Origin: Planctomycetota bacterium
GTDB taxonomy: Bacteria > Planctomycetota > UBA1135 > GCA-002686595
Assembly (NCBI GenBank): GCA_023150475.1
Contig: JAKLKU010000022.1
Span: 31,074-95,073 of the forward strand
Length of the DNA stretch: 64,000 bases
Direction of reading: 5' to 3'
Shown here piece after piece: positions 1 to 6,529 of this stretch (position 1 is its first letter; every line of letters starts with the position of its first letter). Below the pieces are notes generated by a model. That model worked only from the letters and a program-made list of their open reading frames with translations, had not been told where the DNA came from and made no database searches. The translations under genes were made by a program, and so were the position numbers.

Positions 1-198
1 AAGATCCAACACGTGATCGAGGGCTCGGGCTTTTCCAGCCCGACCGACTTCATCGTGTTCGTCCTGCGCGACCTGGTGGGGGAGGCCGACGGGGAGAAGT
101 CCGGCGCCGAGAAGGCCGACAAGGCCGCCAAGGGCGAGTACAGCCCCGCCGAGCTCGACGAGATCAAGCGCAAGCTCAAGAACCTCGGTTACCTCTGA
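1..198 (+). CDS. Small helical RHH-like protein, 5'-truncated by window edge
   Basis: The reading frame is open from the first base and ends at a TGA 23 bp before sat, so this is the C-terminal part of a gene starting outside the window. The GTG at 13 is in frame but probably internal. The visible part contains GSGFSSPTDFIVFVLRDLV, then a charged linker, and ends in LKNLGYL. The complete 64-residue protein at 19704-19898 has the same plan: GYASPEEFIVHCVEKEL, a linker, then LKGLGYIS. The SP-x-x-FIV helix resembles ribbon-helix-helix (CopG-type) proteins, but no basic beta strand is visible here. Function is unknown. It is probably co-transcribed with the sulfate-activation genes that follow. 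Confidence 0.6.
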   Translation, partial: KIQHVIEGSGFSSPTDFIVFVLRDLVGEADGEKSGAEKADKAAKGEYSPAELDEIKRKLKNLGYL

Positions 199-220
199 GT
201 CCTTTTCCGCCCCACGACCC

Positions 221-1492
221 ATGTCCGTCACTTCCGCCACCAAGATCTCCCCCGTCCACGGCGGCCTCGAGCGCCCCGTCAATCGCCTGACCCCGCGCGA
301 CCGCGTCAACCACGCCGCGTGGCGCAAGCTGCCGACGATCGAAGTCAACGAGAACGATCAGACGAGCCTCTACCGCATCGCCGACGGCACGCTCTCGCCG
401 CTGAACGGCCCGATGACGGAAGCGGACTACCGCACGTCGCTCGACAGCCTCTACATCGAACGCGGCGGCAAGAAGTGGGCGTGGTCGATCCCGATCATCC
501 TGCCGGTCACCGACGAAGAAGCCGCCCGTTGCGAGAAGGGCAAGGAAATCGCGCTCGTCCAGGGCGGTGAAGTCTTCGGCGTGCTGCGCGTCGCTTCGGT
601 GTTCGCGTGGGACAAGCAAGAGTTCGTCACCAAGGTCTACGGCACGCCGCGCGTCGATCACCCGGGCGCGCGTCTGTGGCTCGGTGATGCGCGCACGAAG
701 TGCGTCGGCGGCGACATCACGCTCCTGCCGTTCGAAGAGAAGCGTCCGTTCGCGAAGCGCATCCTCGCGCCGACCGCGACGCGCGCGCTGATCGAGCGCA
801 AGGGCTACGAGTTCTCGGTCGCCTTCCAGACGCGCAACCCGCTGCACCGCGCTCACGAGTACGCGCTGGTCTACGGCGCGGAGAAGGTGCTGCGCGACAC
901 CGGCAAGAAGGTCGGCGTCATCCTGAACCCGCTCGTCGGCCAACTGAAGGGCGACGACGTGCCGGCGGACGTGCGCATGCAGACGTACGAAGCGCTGGTC
1001 GACGGCCGTTTCCTCGGCCAAGGCGACATGGACGAAGCGCTCTGGAAGCAGCACGGCCAAGTGCTGAACGACCAGCTCGAGCTGATCGGCCTCGACATCC
1101 GCATGTACTACGGCGGACCGCGCGAAGCCGTGATGCACGCGATCTATCGCCAGAACCTCGGCTTCACCCACTTCATCATCGGTCGCAAGCACGCCGACGC
1201 GCCGTACGACGACAAGTCGGCGATCTGGGGCGACTTCGACGCGCAGACGATCTTCCAGAAGCTCGAAGGTCACCTCGCGATCAAGACCGTGAACGTCGGC
1301 TTCGCCGCGTACTTCCAGGAGATCGGCCGCGTCGGTCTCGTCGAAGACAACCAAGGCAAGACGCAGGTGACGATCTCGGGCACGAAGATGCGCGAGATCC
1401 TCGGTGCGGGCCAGATGCCCGACGATCGCGTGATGCGTCCGTCGACGGCGAAGGTGCTCGCCGCGTACTACCAGTCGCAAGGCAAGGCCTGA
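221..1492 (+). CDS. sat: Sulfate adenylyltransferase (ATP sulfurylase)
   Basis: Makes adenosine 5'-phosphosulfate (APS) and pyrophosphate from ATP and sulfate in the cytoplasm, the first step of sulfate activation. The 423-residue protein has the PUA-like N-terminal part and the nucleotidyltransferase core with the signature QTRNPLHRAHE from residue 203 (H209 and H212 of the HxxH motif) and GRKHADAP near residue 321. The length suits the monofunctional enzyme without a fused kinase domain. The ATG at 221 follows the previous stop by 23 bp. Downstream are a sulfatase-like gene and cysC in the same direction, so APS is probably passed on to PAPS. Identification is firm. Whether the pathway feeds cysteine synthesis or sulfation of envelope molecules cannot be told from this window. 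Confidence 0.95.
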   Translation: MSVTSATKISPVHGGLERPVNRLTPRDRVNHAAWRKLPTIEVNENDQTSLYRIADGTLSPLNGPMTEADYRTSLDSLYIERGGKKWAWSIPIILPVTDEEAARCEKGKEIALVQGGEVFGVLRVASVFAWDKQEFVTKVYGTPRVDHPGARLWLGDARTKCVGGDITLLPFEEKRPFAKRILAPTATRALIERKGYEFSVAFQTRNPLHRAHEYALVYGAEKVLRDTGKKVGVILNPLVGQLKGDDVPADVRMQTYEALVDGRFLGQGDMDEALWKQHGQVLNDQLELIGLDIRMYYGGPREAVMHAIYRQNLGFTHFIIGRKHADAPYDDKSAIWGDFDAQTIFQKLEGHLAIKTVNVGFAAYFQEIGRVGLVEDNQGKTQVTISGTKMREILGAGQMPDDRVMRPSTAKVLAAYYQSQGKA

Positions 1493-1535
1493 GTTCGGGC
1501 CTCACTCCGAAACCGCCAGACGAAGCGAGACCAGC

Positions 1536-2489
1536 ATGGGCCTCTTCGACCTCTTCAAGAAGAAGCCGGCGCCCGCGCCGAAGCCGCCGGTTCGACCGAT
1601 TCCGCGACCCGGCGGCCTCGGCGTGCAGCCGGATCCGAAGGCGGAGAACAACTTCATCATCGTCATCCTCGACTCGTGCCGCTGGGACTCGTTCATGGCG
1701 GCCGAGCCGAAGACGATCACGAAGCTCTCCGGCGGCAAGGTCGAGAAGCGTTACACGTACGCGTCGTGGACGGCGCCGTCGCACTACAACTTGCTGACGG
1801 GCCTCTTGCCGCACACGACGCCGCCGAACGTGTACGCGTCGGAGTACTACAAGGAAGACTTCTTCAACTACAACACGCGGCTCGGCGCCAAGGGCATCGA
1901 GTTCGCGAAGATGGTGCCGGCGCTCTGGCTGCCGGGCTTCCTGCGCAACACGCTCGGCTACTCGACGCACGCGCGCGTGTCGTTGCCGGTGCTCAACCCG
2001 AAGACGGGCATCAACCGGGACTTCGACACGTTCCAGTTGATGGATCACCACAACGACATGCGCTCGATGCTGCCGACGATGAAGTTCGACGAGAAGCGTC
2101 CGGCCTTCTACATGCTGAACGTCGGCGAGACGCACTATCCGTACGCGTTGCCCAACGAGGACTCCTCGATGTGGCCGCGCATCTCGGGCGTCAACGGCGT
2201 CTTCAAGAAGATGGAAGAGTCGATCGACGACAAGGGCAACCTCATCAAGGACGACACGCAGTTCTTCGACTCCGAGAAGATGGAGCAACTGCGTCAGCGT
2301 CAGATCAACACGGTCAAGTACCTCGACGGCGTGTTCGCCGAGCTCTTCGACCTCGTCCCCAAGAACACCCACATCATCGTCACTGCCGACCACGGCGAGT
2401 TGTTCGGTGAAATGGGCTACTTCGGCCACGGGCCGATCATGCACGACAAGTGCTTCGAGGTTCCGTTCCTCGAAGGCAAGATTCGCTGA
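1536..2489 (+). CDS. Sulfatase-like alkaline phosphatase superfamily protein
   Basis: A 317-residue protein of the alkaline phosphatase/sulfatase superfamily. An N-terminal proline-rich stretch without a signal peptide precedes the first metal-binding segment, IIVILDSCRWD (D46). The segment SWTAPSHYNLLTG follows, in which T79 sits at the usual nucleophile position (Cys or Ser in true sulfatases), so a formylglycine sulfatase is unlikely. A second metal site is TADHGELFGEMGYFGHG near the C-terminus. The domain ends early, at 317 residues against about 450-500 in typical sulfatases. It lies between sat and cysC with gaps of 43 and 18 bp, so it probably works with sulfated or adenylylated substrates. 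The exact substrate is unknown. A phosphodiesterase or phosphotransferase role is an alternative. Confidence 0.75.
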   Translation: MGLFDLFKKKPAPAPKPPVRPIPRPGGLGVQPDPKAENNFIIVILDSCRWDSFMAAEPKTITKLSGGKVEKRYTYASWTAPSHYNLLTGLLPHTTPPNVYASEYYKEDFFNYNTRLGAKGIEFAKMVPALWLPGFLRNTLGYSTHARVSLPVLNPKTGINRDFDTFQLMDHHNDMRSMLPTMKFDEKRPAFYMLNVGETHYPYALPNEDSSMWPRISGVNGVFKKMEESIDDKGNLIKDDTQFFDSEKMEQLRQRQINTVKYLDGVFAELFDLVPKNTHIIVTADHGELFGEMGYFGHGPIMHDKCFEVPFLEGKIR

Positions 2490-2507
2490 AAGGGCCTCCC
2501 CACCAAC

Positions 2508-3038
2508 ATGTCCGACAAAGGTTTCATTCTCTGGTTCACCGGTCTCTCGGGCAGCGGCAAGAGCACGCTCGCGAGCTACCTCATCCCGCTCTTCAAGGAA
2601 GCCGGCAAGAAGGTCGAACTCCTCGACGGCGACGAAGTTCGCGAGAACCTCTCGAAGGGTCTCGGCTTCTCCAAGGAAGACCGCGACACGAACATCCGCC
2701 GCATCGGCTTCGTCGCCGACCTGCTCGCGCGCAACGGCGTCGTCGCGATCACCGCGGCGATCTCGCCGTACCGCGACATCCGCGACGAGTGCCGCAAGAA
2801 GAGCCACGCCGCGTTCGTCGAGGTGTACGTCGAGGCGCCGCTCGCGGTCGTCGAAGAGCGCGACACCAAGGGCCTCTACAAGAAGGCGCGCGCCGGCATC
2901 ATCAAGCAGTTCACCGGCATCAGCGACCCGTACGAAGAGCCGACGAACCCCGAAGTCGTCGTGCACACCGGGTCGGAGTCGATCGAAGAATCGGCGCAGA
3001 AGATCCTGAAGTACCTGAAGGGCAAAGGCCTCGTCTGA
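2508..3038 (+). CDS. cysC: Adenylylsulfate (APS) kinase
   Basis: Phosphorylates APS at the 3' position with ATP to give PAPS, the donor for PAPS reductase or sulfotransferases. The 176-residue protein opens with FILWFTGLSGSGKST, a P-loop at residues 12-20. It continues with the family's LLDGDEVRENLSKGLGFSKEDRDTNIRRIGFVA block, which binds APS, and ends with the lid region GLYKKARAG and GISDPYEEP. Length is typical for a stand-alone kinase. It starts 18 bp after the sulfatase-like gene and is the last gene of the sat operon. A 40-bp hairpin begins 18 bp after its stop. Confidence 0.95.
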   Translation: MSDKGFILWFTGLSGSGKSTLASYLIPLFKEAGKKVELLDGDEVRENLSKGLGFSKEDRDTNIRRIGFVADLLARNGVVAITAAISPYRDIRDECRKKSHAAFVEVYVEAPLAVVEERDTKGLYKKARAGIIKQFTGISDPYEEPTNPEVVVHTGSESIEESAQKILKYLKGKGLV

Positions 3039-3055
3039 GACGAGCCCGAACCTCG

Positions 3056-3095
3056 CCGCGGCGCGCCCGATCGACAGCGATCGAGCGCGCCGCGG
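3056..3095 (+). terminator. 40-bp hairpin, copy 1, downstream of cysC
   Basis: Arms of 18 bp with a single mismatch enclose an ACAG loop (inner arms CGATCG / CGATCG; outer arms CCGCGGCGCGC / GCGCGCCGCGG). It starts 18 bp after the cysC stop and is followed by TGTTTTGG, a weak T-run, so it probably ends the sat operon transcript. The same 40 bp recurs at 4588 and 6278. Confidence 0.6.
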
Positions 3096-3251
3096 TGTTT
3101 TGGTGCGTCGCTCGAGCGGTCGCGACCGCTGCGAGCCATCCGGGACGGCGCGGAAGAGGGAATCAGGAAGTGATCGTGGAACGCGTGCAACTTCCCAGCG
3201 GCGGCGGCGGCGAACCACCTCGTCCGCATTTCCCTCCACAGGAGTATTCAC

Positions 3252-4415
3252 ATGTTCGCGATCCGTTTGCTCATCGCCCTGTCGCTCGCGGCCACGTGTG
3301 CTGCGCAGGGTCTCGATGTTCGCCTTCACCAATACGACTGGCCGCTCAGCGACGGCTCGATCGTCGAGTACTCGCGCGCCGGCGCGTTCGAGCTCTTGTT
3401 CGACGACGATGACGATCAGTTGCTGACCGCGAACGGCGGAGGCTTCGTCAACATCGTCCTGCTCGACAATCACACCGGCGAGATCAACTGGCTCGTTCGC
3501 AACCTGTTCATCTCGTTCTCGTCGGACGCGCGCATGCACGAGATGCCGTACGTGGTGCAGTTCGGCATGGGCGACGTGAACGGTCTGCCTTGGGGAACGT
3601 CGGTGCTGTCGACGTCCGTATCCGCCAATCCGGCCAGGTCGATGCCGATCGACTACATCCAGGTCGTGGATGCCGAGCCCAGCTTCTATCCGTTCATGAT
3701 CGCGGGTTGGATCGAGAACGACGGCGACTTCGATGCTGCTGCTCTGTCCGTCGATCCGAACCAAGTTGCGCTCGATTCGATGGGTGGCACGCAAGGTCCC
3801 GGCGGCAGCGACCCGACGCCGGTGTGCTCTGGCGGAATCGCCGATCTGCCCGGCGGTATCCCGGCGCCGAGCGCCGGCGGTAACGATTGTGGTCCGGCGT
3901 CGGTCGCTGGTTCGATCGCGTACATGGCGAAGCTCCATGGCCGCCCCGTGCCTCCCGTGCAGGACATCTTCAAGGGTCTGAAGGACTGCATGGCGACCAA
4001 CGCAACCGGCACGAGCACGCAGGACCTGCTCGACGGCAAGAACGCCTACACCTGCCGAAACGAGCTGCCCATCTGCAGCGAGATCCTCGAGGGGCAGGGC
4101 TGGGGCTGCGTCGTCGCGACAGCGCTCCAGATGGGAGGCGACGTCGAGGTGATGTTCAAACGAGGTACCTGCGAGAAGCCCGGCGCCGGCCACATCGCGA
4201 TGATCCGCGGCATCATGGTCTTCAGCGACGGCACGACCATCATCGAAACGATGGAGCCGGTCACCAATGCCGACGGCACGACCGAATGGAAGACGACTCC
4301 GATCGTGGTCGAGTCGAACGGTCAGATGACCAATGCTCTCACCGGCCAACCTGAGGGCTGCCTGAGGAGCTACTTCGCCGAGCTGTGGCAGTCGGGTTGC
4401 GTTTGCGCGGGTTGA
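3252..4415 (+). CDS. Secreted C39-like papain-fold protein, tandem copy 1
   Basis: A 387-residue exported protein: the signal peptide MFAIRLLIALSLAATCAAQ is followed by an N-terminal domain of unknown type (to about residue 190). The C-terminal half resembles C39-like cysteine peptidases. NDCGPASVAGSIAYM carries the candidate nucleophile C213, and GHIAMIRGIMVFSDGTTIIETMEP carries candidate H314. The Asp expected after the His is replaced by Glu in ETMEP. Several further Cys (CRNELPICSEIL, final GCVCAG) suggest disulfides. The start is set by AGGAG eight bases before the ATG. It could be a bacteriocin-type processing protease or a non-catalytic relative. The gene at 4831 is its tandem paralogue. 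It lacks the C-terminal module found on other secreted proteins here. Confidence 0.7.
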   Translation: MFAIRLLIALSLAATCAAQGLDVRLHQYDWPLSDGSIVEYSRAGAFELLFDDDDDQLLTANGGGFVNIVLLDNHTGEINWLVRNLFISFSSDARMHEMPYVVQFGMGDVNGLPWGTSVLSTSVSANPARSMPIDYIQVVDAEPSFYPFMIAGWIENDGDFDAAALSVDPNQVALDSMGGTQGPGGSDPTPVCSGGIADLPGGIPAPSAGGNDCGPASVAGSIAYMAKLHGRPVPPVQDIFKGLKDCMATNATGTSTQDLLDGKNAYTCRNELPICSEILEGQGWGCVVATALQMGGDVEVMFKRGTCEKPGAGHIAMIRGIMVFSDGTTIIETMEPVTNADGTTEWKTTPIVVESNGQMTNALTGQPEGCLRSYFAELWQSGCVCAG

Positions 4416-4587
4416 GCGCCGCGCGTCGTGACCACGGCTCGCCTGCGTTGCTCGGCCTCGACGCGGAGCAACGCTCGAGGCTCGGGCTCCCGGTGGCGCC
4501 GGACTCGGCGTCGGCCCGAGCAACGGTGAAGAGCGCTCTCCAGCAGCCGATTCGCGACAGCGTCCGCTGACGCGAGCCGGACTCCCA

Positions 4588-4627
4588 CCGCGGCGCGCCC
4601 GATCGACAGCGATCGAGCGCGCCGCGG
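4588..4627 (+). repeat. 40-bp hairpin, copy 2
   Basis: Identical to the copy at 3056-3095 over all 40 bases. It lies 172 bp after the first C39-like gene and leads directly into a run of octamer repeats. It can fold into an 18-bp stem with one mismatch and an ACAG loop. It may act as a terminator, or mark the boundary of the duplicated gene unit. Confidence 0.75.
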
Positions 4628-4689
4628 TGCGTCGGTGCGTCGGTGCGTCGGTGCGTTGGTGCGTTAGTGCGCTGGTGCGTTAGTGCGCT
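4626..4689 (+). repeat. Tandem octamer repeat, eight units of GGTGCGTC type
   Basis: Eight consecutive 8-bp units beginning GGTGCGTC; the later units drift to GGTGCGTT and AGTGCGCT. They overlap the end of hairpin copy 2 by two bases. A single GGTGCGTCG also follows hairpin copy 1 (from 3101), so the array probably expanded from that sequence. No protein-coding role is evident. Confidence 0.8.
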
Positions 4690-4830
4690 GCTCGCGCGCT
4701 CGTACTCGCTGCGCGTGGACTGGCCCGGCGCGGAACAGGAAATCAGGGATCGATCGCGGAACGCGCGCAACTTTCCGGCGGCGGCGGCGGCGAACCACCT
4801 CGTCCGCATTCTCTCTACAGGAGTATTCAC

Positions 4831-5994
4831 ATGTTCGCGATCCGTTTGCTCACCGCCCTGTCGCTCGCGGCCACGTGTGCTGCGCAGGGTCTCGATGTTC
4901 GCCTTCACCAATACGACTGGCCGCTCAACGACGGCTCGATCGTCGAGTACTCGCGCGCCGGCGCGTTCGAGCTGCTCTTCGACGACCGTGATGTTCAGTT
5001 GCTCGCCGCCAACGGAGGCGGTTTCGTCAACATCGTGCTGCTCGACAATCACACCGGCGAGATCAACTGGCTCGTTCGCAACCTGCCCCTGTCCTTCCAA
5101 TCGACGGCCGAGATGTACGAGATGCCGTACATCGTTCCGTTCGGCATGGGCGAGAAGAACGGGATTCCTTGGGGCTTGTCGGTGCTGTCGACGTCCGTTT
5201 CCGCGAAGCCGGCGCAATCGATGCCGATCGACTACATCCAAGTGATGAACGCCGAACCCAGCTTGTATCCGTTCATGATCGGCGGATGGATCGACGATGG
5301 CGCCGGACTCACTGCGTCGTCCGGGGACCCGAATCAAGTTTCTCTGGATGCGCAATGCGGCTTGCAAGGTCCGGGCGGCGACGAGCCCACGATCGTGTGC
5401 ACGGGAGCGATCATCGACATCCCCGGCGGCGTCCCTGCGCCGAAAGCCACCGGCAACAACTGCGGTCCCGCGTCCGTCGCGGGCTCGATCGCGTACATGG
5501 CGGCGCTGAACGGCCGACCGATGCCTCCGGTGCAACAGGTCTACGAGGGACTGCGGGACTGCATGGGTACCGACGCCAACGGCACGACCACTTCGAACCT
5601 GTTGAGCGGCAAGAACGCGTACACGTGCCAGAACGAGCTCCCGATCTGCAGCGAGATCCTCCAGGGACCCGACTGGGTCTGCACCGTGGCGAGCATCTTG
5701 CAGATGGGCGGTGACGTGGAGCTGATGTTCCGCCGCGGAGATTGCAGCCAACCGGGAGCGGAAGGCCACATCGCGATGATCCATGGCATCGCGCGGTACA
5801 GCGACGGCACCATCATGGTCGAGACGATGGAACCGACGATCGAGCCGGACGGCACCACGTCCTGGGCGAAGGTCCCGATCTTCTTCGACCAAGGCGGCGG
5901 CCTCCTGCTGGATCCGTCGACGGGCGCCAACAAGGGTTGCCTCTGGGGCTTCTTCGCTGAGATCTGGCAGAGCAGTTGCTTCTGCGCCCACTAG
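4831..5994 (+). CDS. Secreted C39-like papain-fold protein, tandem copy 2
   Basis: Paralogue of the gene at 3252, with the same length (387 residues). The first 85 residues differ at only about six positions and the upstream 60 bp, including the AGGAG ribosome site, are almost identical. The rest is clearly more diverged. The candidate catalytic segments are kept: NNCGPASVAGSIAYM with C211 and GHIAMIHGIARYSDGTIMVETMEP with H313. The Glu replacement after the His is shared, so it is probably a family trait. It has a signal peptide and is exported. Role unknown: a secreted cysteine peptidase, or an inactive papain-fold protein. Confidence 0.7.
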   Translation: MFAIRLLTALSLAATCAAQGLDVRLHQYDWPLNDGSIVEYSRAGAFELLFDDRDVQLLAANGGGFVNIVLLDNHTGEINWLVRNLPLSFQSTAEMYEMPYIVPFGMGEKNGIPWGLSVLSTSVSAKPAQSMPIDYIQVMNAEPSLYPFMIGGWIDDGAGLTASSGDPNQVSLDAQCGLQGPGGDEPTIVCTGAIIDIPGGVPAPKATGNNCGPASVAGSIAYMAALNGRPMPPVQQVYEGLRDCMGTDANGTTTSNLLSGKNAYTCQNELPICSEILQGPDWVCTVASILQMGGDVELMFRRGDCSQPGAEGHIAMIHGIARYSDGTIMVETMEPTIEPDGTTSWAKVPIFFDQGGGLLLDPSTGANKGCLWGFFAEIWQSSCFCAH

Positions 5995-6529
5995 CCGAGT
6001 GACTCGCCGGCGCCGAGCCTCGGCGCGCTCTCGCGGTCGCAGTCGCGGCGGCGGCGTTCGCGGCGAGGCTTTCGCGCCTGTCCGTTCGTCGAACTCGAAG
6101 CCGGAAGCGTGGTCCGTCGTCAGGATCGCGCTTCCGGCGTCGCCGTATCGTCGCGACGACCACGCGGTGCCGGATGCGAGCGCGCGACTTGTGGGTGCGT
6201 GATCCCGGAACTCCGCGACGGCGAACGTCTCTGGGACACGAGTCCGTGACCTCCGTTCGACGTCCGGCGACACCTCTCCGCGGCGTGCGCGATCGACAGC
6301 GATCGAGCGCGCCGCGGTGCCTTCGGGGCGCACGACGTGGAAAGCGCTTCTGCGGTTCGTACGCAGGAGGTCCGAGAGCGGAGTGCCCTCTAGTCGGTGG
6401 GCGTTCGGTCGCATGGCGGGTTCGCGGCGCGTGGGCGTAGCGTGGACTCGTTCGGCCGCTCGCTGCCGGCTCGCGCCGGTGCGCCGAGACCGTTCTACGT
6501 CTCTCTCGAGCCTGGCCAAGGAGGCCACG
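5995..6529. other. Intergenic region without a convincing gene
   Basis: 535 bp between the second C39-like gene and the C25 protease gene. It contains a short GC hairpin just after the stop (GCGCCGA / TCGGCGC around 6012-6028), hairpin copy 3 at 6278-6317 and the ribosome site of the next gene. The open frames that cross it carry no recognisable protein. Confidence 0.6.
6278..6317 (+). repeat. 40-bp hairpin, copy 3
   Basis: Matches copies 1 and 2 except at two positions in the left arm, which reads CCGCGGCGTGCG, so the outer stem is slightly weakened. The ACAG loop and inner CGATCG arms are intact. It lies 284 bp after the second C39-like gene and 212 bp before the C25 protease gene. Confidence 0.7.

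Noticed and set aside
1536..2489. Calling this protein a true formylglycine sulfatase
   Set aside because: The Cys/Ser-x-Pro-x-Arg signature is missing; Thr occupies the nucleophile position.
1281..4523. A 1080-codon open frame on the minus strand, and many similar long antisense frames (for example 4339-6576, 5813-8218, 15123-17471, 25418-27829, 40870-42426)
   Set aside because: They lie antiparallel to clear genes. High GC at third positions removes stops from the opposite strand, and the translations are Arg/Ala/His-rich with no motifs.
4626..4689. Octamer array considered as a CRISPR
   Set aside because: Units are contiguous with no spacers and far too short.
3056..6317. A repeated peptide GALDRCRSGAPR in three minus-strand frames that looked like a shared protein motif
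   Set aside because: It is only the translation of the three copies of the 40-bp hairpin inside spurious frames.
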